Shown: piece after piece, positions 35,426 through 44,518 of the stretch
How the letters are laid out: each line of letters opens with the position of its first letter
How positions within the stretch are numbered: the first letter of the stretch is position 1
Assembly (NCBI RefSeq): GCF_003067705.1
Contig: NZ_QANL01000001.1
Location: 186,001 to 250,000, forward strand
Length of the DNA stretch: 64,000 bases
Direction: 5' to 3'
Source: Planctomonas deserti
GTDB taxonomy: Bacteria > Actinomycetota > Actinomycetes > Actinomycetales > Microbacteriaceae
The notes under the pieces: generated by a model
Told to the model about the DNA's origin: nothing
What the model saw: only the letters and a program-made list of their open reading frames with translations
Database searches by the model: none
Position numbers and translations under genes: made by a program

Positions 35426-35995
35426 TCAGAGCGGGTAATCGGCGCCCACCACGACGGTCAGGCGCGCGACTCCGGCAGGGTCCTCGCCGTCCTGCGGCGC
35501 GTAGTTCTCGGAGAGGCGCACCTCGGCCGATCCGAGCGACTGGGCCGCCCCGAGCGCGGCGCCCTCGTTCACCGGGTCCCAGTAGTAGACGGTCGTGGTC
35601 TCGACGTCCCGCGTGCTCGCGTTGGCCCGGGAGCCGACGTTCCAGCCATCGTCCGCGAGCCGCTCGGCGACCTCGGCGGCGAGGCCGGCGGTGTTCGTGC
35701 CGTTGAGCACGGTGACGAGGATCGCGGCGTCGACGACGGGCTCGGGCGTCGCCTCCGTCGTGGGCGTCGGTGTCGCGGTCTCGGCGATGGGGAGCACGCT
35801 CCCGCCCTCGAATGCGATGCCCTCCCCGATGACCGTGAGGGCGATCACCCCGGCGGCGACGAGCGCGAGCGTCGCGGCGAGCGCCCAGGCGAACACGACG
35901 AGGCCCCGGCGCCGCGGACCGGCCGCCCGATGGGCGCCGACGCGCTTCAGGTCGTCGGGGATGTCGTCGAAGCGATCGCGGGGGTAGCTGGCCAT
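35426..35995 (-). CDS. LytR C-terminal-domain membrane protein
   Basis: A 189-residue protein with a cytoplasmic basic N-terminus, one transmembrane helix (about 33-55), a Thr/Pro/Glu linker and a C-terminal LytR_C domain (VTVLNGTNTAGLAAEVAE to the end). LytR_C modules occur in wall-polymer ligases. Here the catalytic LCP domain is absent, so this is the stand-alone form common in actinobacteria. It follows the DUF3263 gene on the same strand, as is usual in actinobacteria. Confidence 0.88.
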   Translation of the reverse strand: MASYPRDRFDDIPDDLKRVGAHRAAGPRRRGLVVFAWALAATLALVAAGVIALTVIGEGIAFEGGSVLPIAETATPTPTTEATPEPVVDAAILVTVLNGTNTAGLAAEVAERLADDGWNVGSRANASTRDVETTTVYYWDPVNEGAALGAAQSLGSAEVRLSENYAPQDGEDPAGVARLTVVVGADYPL

Positions 35996-36017
35996 CGGGA
36001 GGGTTCTGGCGTTTCTG

Positions 36018-36407
36018 TCAGTCGAGGCGGTCGGAGCGGCGACGGAGGTCGTCCCCCATGCGTCGGGCCCGCTCGGCCCTGGTCGCGGCCCTGCTGTCGC
36101 GCACGCGCTGCAGCCGCTTCACGAGCATCGGGTCGTGGGCGAGGGCCGCTGGCGAATCTATCAGCGCCCCGAGTATCTGGTAGTACCGGGCGGACGAGAG
36201 CCCGAAGTTCTCCCGGATGGCCTGCTCCTTCGCGCCGGCGTGCCGCCACCACTGCCGCTCGAAGGCGAGGACGCGAAGGTCCCGGTCACCGAGGCCGGGG
36301 GCTCGGGGCGCCGGAGCGTCCGCCGGTGACGCATCCGCTTCCGCATCGGGTGCTTCCGCATCGGGTCCGGACTCCGGACCGGGGGCGTGCTGTGTCGGCT
36401 CGTCCAC
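36018..36407 (-). CDS. DUF3263 protein
   Basis: A 129-residue protein. The first 45 residues are acidic and Ala/Pro-rich. The DUF3263 core (FERQWWRHAGAKEQAIRENF, then SSARYYQILGALIDSPAAL) looks like a small helix-turn-helix domain, and a very basic C-terminus follows. The GTG at 36407 is chosen because AAGGAGG lies just upstream. The ATG 14 codons earlier has no such site. Its target is unknown. Confidence 0.82.
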   Translation of the reverse strand: MDEPTQHAPGPESGPDAEAPDAEADASPADAPAPRAPGLGDRDLRVLAFERQWWRHAGAKEQAIRENFGLSSARYYQILGALIDSPAALAHDPMLVKRLQRVRDSRAATRAERARRMGDDLRRRSDRLD

Positions 36408-36445
36408 GCCCGCCTCCTTCTCCGATGGTCCACATCGTAGGTCGG

Positions 36446-36919
36446 TCACGCGGTGGAGCCGCCGCGCCCCGCCCGGTACATCGAAATGTGCGGGATGCCC
36501 GCCTCCACGTACTCCTCGCCGAACGGCTCGAACCCCAGCGACGCGTACAGGGGTGCCACGTACGACTGGGAGTGCAGGAGGAGCGGCTCATGACCGTGCA
36601 GCTCGATCACGTACCGGAGCAGCTCCTTCGCGAGCCCCTCTCCCCGCCTGTCGGCCCGCACGACGACCCGGCCCGGCAGCCGCCTCGCGCCCCTGTGCTC
36701 GGGCTCGTCGAGCAGGATGAGGCGGAGGTACGCGGCCACACCCCTCTCGTCCTCGATCCACAGGTGCTCCGTGCGCGGGTCTGGGTCGCGATCGTCGAGC
36801 TCCTCCTCGTCGATCCGCTGTTCCACGAAGAAGACCTGTGTCCGCAGCCGGAGGAAGGCGAACAGTTCGTCCGTGCTGAGCTCGGGCCAGGTCTTGCGCG
36901 TGATGGAATGGTTCGGCAC
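36446..36919 (-). CDS. GNAT acetyltransferase, ElaA type
   Basis: A 157-residue N-acetyltransferase. The ElaA signature LRLRTQVFFVEQ is near the start, and the acetyl-CoA loop is VVVRADRRGEGLAKELL (about residues 85-101). The substrate of ElaA proteins is unknown. The GTG start has TAAACT seven bases upstream, so it is probably leaderless. It is divergent from msrB by 69 bp. Confidence 0.85.
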   Translation of the reverse strand: MPNHSITRKTWPELSTDELFAFLRLRTQVFFVEQRIDEEELDDRDPDPRTEHLWIEDERGVAAYLRLILLDEPEHRGARRLPGRVVVRADRRGEGLAKELLRYVIELHGHEPLLLHSQSYVAPLYASLGFEPFGEEYVEAGIPHISMYRAGRGGSTA

Positions 36920-36926
36920 AGGGGCG

Positions 36927-36932
36927 AGTTTA
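36927..36932 (-). promoter_or_regulatory. -10 element, leaderless start of the ElaA-type gene
   Basis: TAAACT (minus strand) lies seven bases before the GTG at 36919. Confidence 0.6.
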
Positions 36933-36988
36933 CGTATGTGGCCCGCCCCGGCCGCCCGCCGGGCGGGTCACCGACGAAAGGATTCCCC

Positions 36989-37390
36989 GTGGACTACAAG
37001 GTCACGAAGACTGACGAGGAGTGGCGCAACGAGCTCTCCCCCGAGGAGTACCAGGTGCTGCGCCAGCAGGCCACCGAGCGCCCGTGGACGGGCGAGCTGC
37101 TTGACGAGAACCGGATCGGCGTGTACGGCTGCAAGGCCTGTGGCGCGGAGCTGTTCACCAGCGACACCAAGTTCGACTCGCACTGCGGATGGCCGAGCTT
37201 CTACGCCCCCAAGGAGGGCGACGCGGTGAAGCTGCTGGCCGACAACTCCCTCGGCATGTCCCGCGTCGAGGTCGTCTGCGCGAACTGCGGCTCCCACCTG
37301 GGTCACGTGTTCGACGACGCTCCGCAGACGCCTACCGGTGACCGGTTCTGCATGAACTCCGTGTCGCTGTCCTTCACCACGAAGGACTAA
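36989..37390 (+). CDS. msrB: Peptide-methionine (R)-S-oxide reductase
   Basis: A 133-residue MsrB. Zinc cysteines are C48/C51 and C97/C100, and the catalytic cysteine is C121 in RFCMNSVSL. It reduces methionine-R-sulfoxide in proteins. The GTG start has GAAAGG upstream. Its last 40 bases recur in degraded copies just downstream (37398-37514). Confidence 0.96.
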   Translation: MDYKVTKTDEEWRNELSPEEYQVLRQQATERPWTGELLDENRIGVYGCKACGAELFTSDTKFDSHCGWPSFYAPKEGDAVKLLADNSLGMSRVEVVCANCGSHLGHVFDDAPQTPTGDRFCMNSVSLSFTTKD

Positions 37391-37514
37391 GCCCGATCCG
37401 CAGAAACCGTGTCGCTGTCCTCCACCACGTAAGGGCTGTCCTTCGCCAGTAGGGACTGACCGGTCCTGCAGAAACTCCGTGTCGCTGTCCTTCACGACGA
37501 AGGACTGAGCCCGG
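37348..37514. repeat. Degraded tandem copies of the msrB 3' end
   Basis: The sequence CCGTGTCGCTGTCCTTCAC, followed by CACGAAGGACTAAGCCCG in msrB itself (37348-37395), recurs at 37398-37438, in part at 37436-37463, and almost intact at 37464-37514. The last copy contains, in antisense, the final codons and stop of the convergent transporter gene. Confidence 0.85.
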
Positions 37515-38472
37515 GCGCTCGTCGCCTCGTCGGCACCGACGCGATGCCGACGGCGACGAGCGTGAGCGCGGTGCCCGCGACGGTGGTCCACGCGACGGTG
37601 TGGCCGACGGCGGGCGCCGCGAGGTCGAGCACGAGAGACATCACCAGCTGACCGGCGATGGTGCCGAGGCCGAGCAGCAGCACCCCCGTGATCCGCACCG
37701 CGACGGCGGCCCCGGCGATGAACACGACGCCGATGAGGCCGCCGACGTACAGCCACGGCTCGGTGGGGAGGCTGCTCGGCAGCCCGGCGATGGCGGTGTG
37801 GATCGCGAACGCCACGAGCAGCACCGTCGTGCCGACGACGAAGTTGACGAACGTGGCGGTGAGGGCCGACCCCGCCATCCCGCGCACCTGCCCGTTGACG
37901 GCCTGCTGCCAGCCGATGCCGAGGCCCGCCAGGAAGGGCATCACGATCATCCAGATCGGGATGTCGCTCTGCAGCTGGGCGGACACGGCCCAGACGACGG
38001 CGACCAGCGCGAGCATGGAGCCGACGACGCGGGGCACCGTGAGCGGCTTCGGCGCCATGGTGCCGAGGCCGCGACGGTCGATCAGCAGGCCGCTGACCGT
38101 CTGCCCGCACACGGTGGCGACGGTGAACAGGGCCACCCCGAGCGCCGATGCGGTGAGCCCCTGGGAGAGCACGAGGAAGGCGCCCGCTCCCCCGCCCAGC
38201 ACGTACCAGACGGGCGCGCGGCCGGCACGGACCGTGGACACCACCTGCCCGAGACCCCTTCGGCCCACCCGGGAGACGAGCATCGCGACGGCGAGCACCA
38301 CGAGGCCGGACCCGAAGGAGATCACGGCCGCGAGGTACCCGTCACCCAGGGCACGGCCGAGCTCGCCGTTGATGCGGGACTGGAGGGCGACGAACGCCCC
38401 GAAGACGACGGCGCAGGCCACGGTGACGGCGACGAGCGCGCGGGATGCGGGCGGGTGGGAAGAAGGGGTCAT
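37492..38472 (-). CDS. YdcZ-type DMT superfamily membrane protein
   Basis: A 326-residue protein of about ten transmembrane helices, formed from two YdcZ (DUF606) repeats with the motifs QSRINGELGRALGDG in the first half and QQAVNGQVRGMAGS in the second. The family belongs to the drug/metabolite transporter superfamily and its substrate is unknown. The last residues (SPSS) and stop lie inside a duplicated copy of the msrB 3' end, so the C-terminus may have been remodelled. The family usually ends near the last helix. Confidence 0.87.
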   Translation of the reverse strand: MTPSSHPPASRALVAVTVACAVVFGAFVALQSRINGELGRALGDGYLAAVISFGSGLVVLAVAMLVSRVGRRGLGQVVSTVRAGRAPVWYVLGGGAGAFLVLSQGLTASALGVALFTVATVCGQTVSGLLIDRRGLGTMAPKPLTVPRVVGSMLALVAVVWAVSAQLQSDIPIWMIVMPFLAGLGIGWQQAVNGQVRGMAGSALTATFVNFVVGTTVLLVAFAIHTAIAGLPSSLPTEPWLYVGGLIGVVFIAGAAVAVRITGVLLLGLGTIAGQLVMSLVLDLAAPAVGHTVAWTTVAGTALTLVAVGIASVPTRRRAPGLSPSS

Positions 38473-38625
38473 GATGCCTTTCCGACCGATTCACCCTAGA
38501 CGACCGCCGACGGCCGGGCGGTCCGTTCGTTCTGTTCCTGGCACGCGCGCCGCTCGCGTTCAGGCCCCGCAGTACGGGGTCGGGGCCATGGATAAGACCC
38601 CGACACAGGCGTACCTTTCGTCAGT

Positions 38626-38772
38626 ATGAGGCAGTACCCCAACGACGAGTCGGTGCCTCCCACCTGTCCGGACTGCGGCGCCGCCCTCCGCGTGCTCGTC
38701 GAGCCCGGGCTGCGCGGACCGGTGTGGTTCTACGTCTGCCCGCTACACGGCCTGGTGTCCGCGGCGTCCTAG
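38626..38772 (+). CDS. Small zinc-ribbon protein
   Basis: A 48-residue ORF containing CPDCG and, 23 residues later, CPLHG, a CxxC...CxxH arrangement like a single zinc ribbon. There is no good ribosome-binding site. TACCTT lies eight bases before the ATG, so a leaderless start is possible. Its size and Cys/His spacing support a real gene, but comparison to other genomes would decide. Confidence 0.55.
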   Translation: MRQYPNDESVPPTCPDCGAALRVLVEPGLRGPVWFYVCPLHGLVSAAS

Positions 38773-38904
38773 CGCCCCCACCGCACTCCTAGCGCCCTGA
38801 CCGCATCGAGTCAATCCCGATTCGCAGGGTGGTGCACCGAGAACCGCGGGGTTATCGTCGGACCCGGTGCTCCTCGGACCTCGGGCCGACGGCGGACCGA
38901 TCGA

Positions 38905-38988
38905 GACATTCACCGACAAAGGCAAACCCGGCGCGAGCCGGGGACGCAAAGCCACGGGACCCTCAGGGTCAGCCGGGCCACCGAAAGA
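38905..38988 (+). promoter_or_regulatory. c-di-GMP-I (GEMM) riboswitch
   Basis: The conserved blocks appear in order: GGCAAACC (38921-38928), a hairpin CCCGGC-GCGA-GCCGGG with a GNRA loop, GGGACGCAAAGCC (38941-38953), CACGGG, a short GACCC/GGGTC stem, and AGCCGGGCCACCGA (38971-38984). This is the class I cyclic-di-GMP aptamer. The ligand-reading position corresponding to G20 of the Vibrio Vc2 aptamer is G, which favours c-di-GMP over cGAMP. The gene starts 17 bp later, with AGAGG and no terminator between, so control is probably at translation. Confidence 0.92.
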
Positions 38989-39000
38989 AGAGGTACCACC

Positions 39001-39657
39001 GTGCAGAAGACGCGAGAGCGCCGGTCGTCGCTCACCCCCATGATCATCGGAACCGGGAGCAGCCCCCGCTGGAACGCGTTCGCCGCGGAGTGCGCGAGCT
39101 GGATGGTGACCCGCGTGGAGAACGGAGTCCGGGCCCGGGCGGTGACAGGTGAGGGACGCCTGCTCGCGGTCTTCGACGTCTTCGACAGCTGGCTCGACGG
39201 GCGCGACAGCGAGGCCGCCACGGTCGTGGACGCCGTGGTGCGGCTCAACGACCGGCACCCCATCGGTCGCATCGTCTCTCAGCAGGCCAAGCGCATCCGG
39301 TCCATTGTGATCGAGCTCGGCTCCCAGGCGGGGCTCGTCGACGTGGAGGAGTTCGCCGACTCCTGGCACATCCTCCTCCGCGGTACGGCGATGAGGGCGG
39401 TCGAGGGCGACACCGGGGCTCCCGCCCGCGCACGCGACATGGGCCGGGACCTCATCGCGCGGCATCGACCGCGCCCGGTCGTCATCCCGCTGTACCCCTT
39501 CGAGCTCGACAGTGAGTTCGATTGGATCGAGGCCGCCCAGGCCGACACGCCTCTGCCAAGCCGTGTCCGGGTTCCACACTCCTCCGACCCCTCCTTCGAG
39601 TGGTTCGACGAGTACGGCTGGGACGGCTACCCCGCCGCGCCCAGCACCTACGCCTGA
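39001..39657 (+). CDS. Orphan TetR C-terminal-like protein under c-di-GMP riboswitch control
   Basis: A 218-residue soluble protein. Residues about 50-155 resemble the ligand-binding C-terminal half of TetR regulators (RLLAVFDVFDSWL, an HP-x-GRIV segment, ELGSQAGLVDVEEFADSW, LLRGTAMRAVEGD). No helix-turn-helix can be seen in the first 45 residues. The final 60 residues are rich in Asp, Tyr and Trp. It may be a ligand sensor that acts through protein contacts (inference). GTG start with AGAGG 7 bases before. A diguanylate cyclase gene is convergent. Confidence 0.8.
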   Translation: MQKTRERRSSLTPMIIGTGSSPRWNAFAAECASWMVTRVENGVRARAVTGEGRLLAVFDVFDSWLDGRDSEAATVVDAVVRLNDRHPIGRIVSQQAKRIRSIVIELGSQAGLVDVEEFADSWHILLRGTAMRAVEGDTGAPARARDMGRDLIARHRPRPVVIPLYPFELDSEFDWIEAAQADTPLPSRVRVPHSSDPSFEWFDEYGWDGYPAAPSTYA

Positions 39658-39718
39658 CGGGTCCGCGCGCCCGTACGCCTAAGGGCGAGCAGGGCCGGCG
39701 GCGCGCTGGTGCCCGAGG

Positions 39719-41101
39719 TCAGGCGCGCACGACCGAGTTGCGGTCGCGTCCCTCGCTCTTCGAGCGGTACATCGCGCCGTCCGCGGCCAGCACCAGGGCC
39801 TCCGCCGAGACCGTCCCATCCTGCGGCTCGTGCAGCGCGACGCCGATGCTCGCGGTGACGGGATAGCCCGCGGGCACGCCGCGCAGCGGCTCGCGCATGG
39901 CCTCGCGCACCCGGTCGGCGACCCGCACGGCCGCCGCCGCATCCGCCTCGGCGCAGACGATCGCGAACTCGTCGCCGCCGAAGCGTGCCACCGTGTCGCC
40001 TCGGCGCACCAGGCGTCGCAGGCGCTCGGCGATCTGGGCGAGCACCGTGTCTCCGACCACGTGGCCGAGCCGGTCGTTGATGGCCTTGAATCCGTCGAGG
40101 TCGACGAACAGCAGGGCGAGCGGGCGATGGGTGAGCACCGAGGACTCGATCGCCTCCGTGAGCCGGGACTGCAGGTGGGCCCGGTTGGGTAGTTCGGTCA
40201 GCGGGTCGTGCAGCGACGAGTGGCGCAGACGCTCCTGCAGCCGGATCCGGCGGAGCACCTGCCCCGCCTGCCGGGCGAGGGCAGCCTGCAGCTCCCCCGC
40301 GTCCCCCTCCACGCGGCGTGCGCGACCGAAGTAGCAGGCCACGACGCCGAGCGGCTCGCCCTCCGCGAGGATCGGCACGGCGGACATCGCCTCGGCGCGC
40401 ACGGCAGCGAGACGCTCCGTCAGCCCGGGGAAGCGCGCGGCGTCGGGCAGGTGCTCGACCGTGACCGCGGCGGACATCCTCGCCGCCTGCGCCTCGGGCC
40501 CGTCGTCCGGCGCATCCCCGAGCGCCATACCGCCCGCCACGCGCCGCAGCACGGCCCCGTCGAGCACGAACACGGCCGACGTGGTGGCCTCCGCGGCCGT
40601 CCGCGCCGCCTCGGCGAGCGCGGACGCGAGTGCGCCCTCCGTCTCGCAGCCGTCGAACGAGGCGGACGCCTCCAGGAGCACACGCACCCGGCGCTCCGAG
40701 CGATCGGCCTCCCTGCGGGCGGCAAGCAGTTCCCGCTCGTAGTTCGACCGGCCGGTCGCGTCGAACAGGGCGACAAAGACGACGTCGCCGTGCGGTCCGG
40801 TGCGCTGCACGGACGAGGCGAGCACCGATCGCTCCGATCCGTCGGCTCCGCGCAGGGTGAGCGCGGCCTCGCGCACCTCGCCCTGCAAGCGCAGCACGGG
40901 GAGGTAGCGGGTCTGGTAGAACAGCCGGCCCGCCGTCGTCAGCAGCTCCTCGAACGGCCGGCCGACGAGATCGTCCTGGGCGAGCCCCATCCAGAGGGCG
41001 AGCGTCTCGTTGACGAGGAGCACGGTCCCGTTCACCGTGGTGGCGAGGAGGCCGCAGGGCGCGCTCTGCGCCAGGCGGTCGAACCCGCCGGACTCAGCCA
41101 A
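39719..41101 (-). CDS. PAS-GAF-GGDEF diguanylate cyclase with RsbP-type PAS
   Basis: A 460-residue cytoplasmic protein with no membrane segment. The PAS domain (10-115) contains APCGLLA, LFYQTRYLPVLRL and YERELLAARREA, a pattern matching the PAS of B. subtilis RsbP. A GAF domain follows (about 145-285). The GGDEF domain has an intact RFGGDEF (375-379) and an inhibitory RxxD site five residues before it (366-369), so it should make c-di-GMP with product inhibition. The gene overlaps the RsbQ-like gene by 8 bp. Confidence 0.93.
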   Translation of the reverse strand: MAESGGFDRLAQSAPCGLLATTVNGTVLLVNETLALWMGLAQDDLVGRPFEELLTTAGRLFYQTRYLPVLRLQGEVREAALTLRGADGSERSVLASSVQRTGPHGDVVFVALFDATGRSNYERELLAARREADRSERRVRVLLEASASFDGCETEGALASALAEAARTAAEATTSAVFVLDGAVLRRVAGGMALGDAPDDGPEAQAARMSAAVTVEHLPDAARFPGLTERLAAVRAEAMSAVPILAEGEPLGVVACYFGRARRVEGDAGELQAALARQAGQVLRRIRLQERLRHSSLHDPLTELPNRAHLQSRLTEAIESSVLTHRPLALLFVDLDGFKAINDRLGHVVGDTVLAQIAERLRRLVRRGDTVARFGGDEFAIVCAEADAAAAVRVADRVREAMREPLRGVPAGYPVTASIGVALHEPQDGTVSAEALVLAADGAMYRSKSEGRDRNSVVRA

Positions 41102-41924
41102 GGTAGTGCCGCATGGCGGCGGCCAGTTCCTCGGGCGCCGAGAGGTGCGGCACGTGACCCGTCGCGGCGAGCACGACGAGCTCGCTGCCCGGGATCGACT
41201 CGTGCACGAACACGCCGACCTCGTGCGGGGCGATGACGTCGTCCGAGCACTGCACGACGAGCGTCGGCGTGCGCACCGCCGCGAGGTCCTTCCGATTGTC
41301 GGACAGGAACGTCACCCGGGCGAAGTGGGCGGCGATGGCCGGATCCACGCGGCAGAAGCTGTCGGTCAGCTCCTGACCGAGCTCCGGCCGGTCCGGGTTG
41401 CCCATGACGACGGGGGCCATGACGGACGACCAGCCGAGATAGTTCGCGTCGAGGGTCTCGAGCAGGGCGTCGATGTCCGCGCGCTCGAAGCCGCCGACGT
41501 AGCCCTCGTCGTTGATGTAGCGGGGCGAGGGGCCGACGAGCACGAGCGCGCCGACGCGCTCGGGTGCCTGGACGGCCGCGAGGACGGCGATCATCGTGCT
41601 GACAGAGTGCGCCACGAGCACGGCGTCGCTCAGGTCGAGCGCCGTCAGGATGCCCACGAGATCGTCCGCGTGGGCGTGCAGCGAGTCGTACCGGCCCCGG
41701 TCGTAGGCGCTGAGGTCCGAGCCGCCCGCACCCACGAGGTCGAACAGCACGACGAGGTGGTCGCGTTCGAACTCGGGCGTGAGCAGCCGCCACATCTCCT
41801 GGCTGCAGCCGAAGCCGTGGGCGAAGACCATCGGGCGGCCCTCCGGATTGCCGAGGACCCGCACGTTGGTGCGCCGCAGCACGTCAGGAGCCGTGGCGTG
41901 CTCGACAGGCGTCGGAAGGGCCAT
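41094..41924 (-). CDS. RsbQ-like alpha/beta hydrolase
   Basis: A 276-residue hydrolase closely similar to RsbQ of B. subtilis: APGFGC-like AHGFGC near residue 35, FDLVGAGGSDLSAYD, GPSPRYIND and ADIDALLE. The triad is S107 (AHSVS), D229 and H257 (TGHVPHLS). RsbQ makes or supplies a small hydrophobic signal to the PAS domain of RsbP. The downstream overlapping gene has that PAS type, so this hydrolase probably supplies the ligand for the cyclase. The second of two adjacent ATGs fits AGGAG best. Confidence 0.9.
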   Translation of the reverse strand: MALPTPVEHATAPDVLRRTNVRVLGNPEGRPMVFAHGFGCSQEMWRLLTPEFERDHLVVLFDLVGAGGSDLSAYDRGRYDSLHAHADDLVGILTALDLSDAVLVAHSVSTMIAVLAAVQAPERVGALVLVGPSPRYINDEGYVGGFERADIDALLETLDANYLGWSSVMAPVVMGNPDRPELGQELTDSFCRVDPAIAAHFARVTFLSDNRKDLAAVRTPTLVVQCSDDVIAPHEVGVFVHESIPGSELVVLAATGHVPHLSAPEELAAAMRHYLG

Positions 41925-42018
41925 CATCTCTCCTGCTCGGCGGCGAACGGACTCCCACTGGCCCCCTCGCCCGGCTCCATCATCCCCGAAGATCGATGAG
42001 GTCTCCAGGCCCCCGCGA

Positions 42019-42090
42019 GCCGGCTGCGGGACTTGAACCCGCAACCTTCCGATTACAAGTCGGATGCGCTACCAATTGCGCCAAGCCGGC
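42019..42090 (-). tRNA. tRNA-Thr (anticodon TGT)
   Basis: A 72-nt cloverleaf on the minus strand: acceptor arms GCCGGCT/AGCCGGC, D arm GCGC...GCGC, anticodon stem TCCGA/TCGGA with loop CTTGTAA (anticodon TGT, reading ACA), and T arm GCGGG-TTCAAGT-CCCGC. CCA is not encoded. TAGGAT at 42123-42118 is a fitting -10. Confidence 0.96.
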
Positions 42091-42141
42091 ACGCCGCTGG
42101 GTGAGAACGGCCCTCCCATCCTAGAGCAGCGGGAAAGAGCG

Positions 42142-43113
42142 CTACGGCGTCGTGGTCGGCGTCACCTCCGGCGTCGCCTCCGGGGTCGCGGCGGGCTCGG
42201 GCGTCGTCGAGGGCGAAGGGGTGGCGGAGGGCGAGGGAGTCTCCTCGGCGTCCGTCTCCTCCGTCGACTGGGCCAGCACGAAGGCGGCGAACTCGCTCGG
42301 GTCGTTCAGCTCGCCCCGGTACTGCTTGCCGTTCACGACGATGATCGGCGTGCCCTGCACCTGCTCGATGTTGGAGTCGGGGATGTCGCCGGTGAGCACG
42401 CGATCCGTCGCCGCGTCCACCCACGCCTTGTACCGCTGGTCCGTGATGCAGCCGGCGACGGCGTCGGCCTTGCTCACCCCGGCCTCCTCGGTGATGGCGA
42501 TGATTGCCGCGTCGTCGAGCCCGCTCGACTGCTCGGCGGGCTGGTTGTCGAACATGAGGCTGTTGAACTCCCAGAACGAGTCCGGGGAGTAGTTGGCGAC
42601 GCAGGCGGCGGCGTTCGCGGCCCGCAGGGAGTAGCCCTGCGCGCGGCTCGTGAGCACAGCCAGCGGGTGGATCTCGACGGTGGCGGCGCCGGTCTCGATG
42701 TAGCCCTCGAGCTGCTCGGCGTTGGTCTCCTCGAAGTCCTTGCAGTAGGGGCAGAGGTAGTCGACGTAGATGCGGATGTTGACGACGCCGGAGTCGTCGG
42801 TGGCCGTCGGCACCGGGTCGGCGTCGGACGCGAGCGCCATGGTGGGCGTGGCCTTGAAACCCTCGCCGATGTGAATGCCGTCGCTCGCCATGTTGGCGGG
42901 GCCGGGTCCGGCAGGACGCACACCGTTCCAGATCACGAGTCCGACGATGGCGATGATCGCGACGAGCACGAGGCCGATGCCGCCCTGGAGGGCCCACCGG
43001 GAGCGGCGGTCGCGCTTCTTCTGCTTCTCTCGGTTCAGCCGAGCCTTCTCGCGGGCGAGTTCACGCCGCTGATTCTTGCTGGGTCGACCGTCTCCGGAAT
43101 CGCCGTGGGCCAT
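42142..43113 (-). CDS. Membrane-anchored DsbA-like thioredoxin-fold protein
   Basis: A 323-residue protein with a very basic cytoplasmic N-terminus (1-40), one transmembrane anchor (about 43-63) and an extracytoplasmic DsbA-type domain. The redox motif is CPYC (121-124), with the cis-Pro in GTPIIVVNG. A Pro/Ser/Thr/Glu tail of about 45 residues follows. It should form or rearrange disulfides in exported proteins. GGAAG precedes the ATG at 43113. It is divergent from the sugar ABC ATPase gene. Confidence 0.9.
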   Translation of the reverse strand: MAHGDSGDGRPSKNQRRELAREKARLNREKQKKRDRRSRWALQGGIGLVLVAIIAIVGLVIWNGVRPAGPGPANMASDGIHIGEGFKATPTMALASDADPVPTATDDSGVVNIRIYVDYLCPYCKDFEETNAEQLEGYIETGAATVEIHPLAVLTSRAQGYSLRAANAAACVANYSPDSFWEFNSLMFDNQPAEQSSGLDDAAIIAITEEAGVSKADAVAGCITDQRYKAWVDAATDRVLTGDIPDSNIEQVQGTPIIVVNGKQYRGELNDPSEFAAFVLAQSTEETDAEETPSPSATPSPSTTPEPAATPEATPEVTPTTTP

Positions 43114-43287
43114 AGATGTCACTTCCGAGGTGCGTATAAAGAACAGTGGCGCAGTCCCCCCGGATGCGCCGGAGAAATGATAAGTCGACTGTCTGGGAAT
43201 AGCCCAAACGGCACCTGGACGCGATAGCTCGCCGGCCCCGCGGACCGTGTCGCCCCGCGCTTTCCTTCCTCTCGCGGGGCGGCGTGC

Positions 43288-43341
43288 CATACTGTTGCGA
43301 GTGGCCGACGACGTCCCACGTCGATGAGCCACATCGCAACA
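43288..43341 (+). promoter_or_regulatory. Promoter -10 and leader hairpin of the sugar ABC ATPase gene
   Basis: CATACT (43288-43293) is a plausible -10. TGTTGCGAGTGGC (43293-43305) and GCCACATCGCAACA (43328-43341) are complementary apart from one bulge, so the transcript would begin with a strong stem-loop, or the repeat is an operator. Confidence 0.5.
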
Positions 43342-43395
43342 TCCATTCACTACGGATCGTCCGGCACGTACCTGCCGGTGAAGGAGACAGAGAAA

Positions 43396-44499
<1,104 letters not shown>

Positions 44500-44518
44500 T
44501 TCCGCACCGCACCACCGC

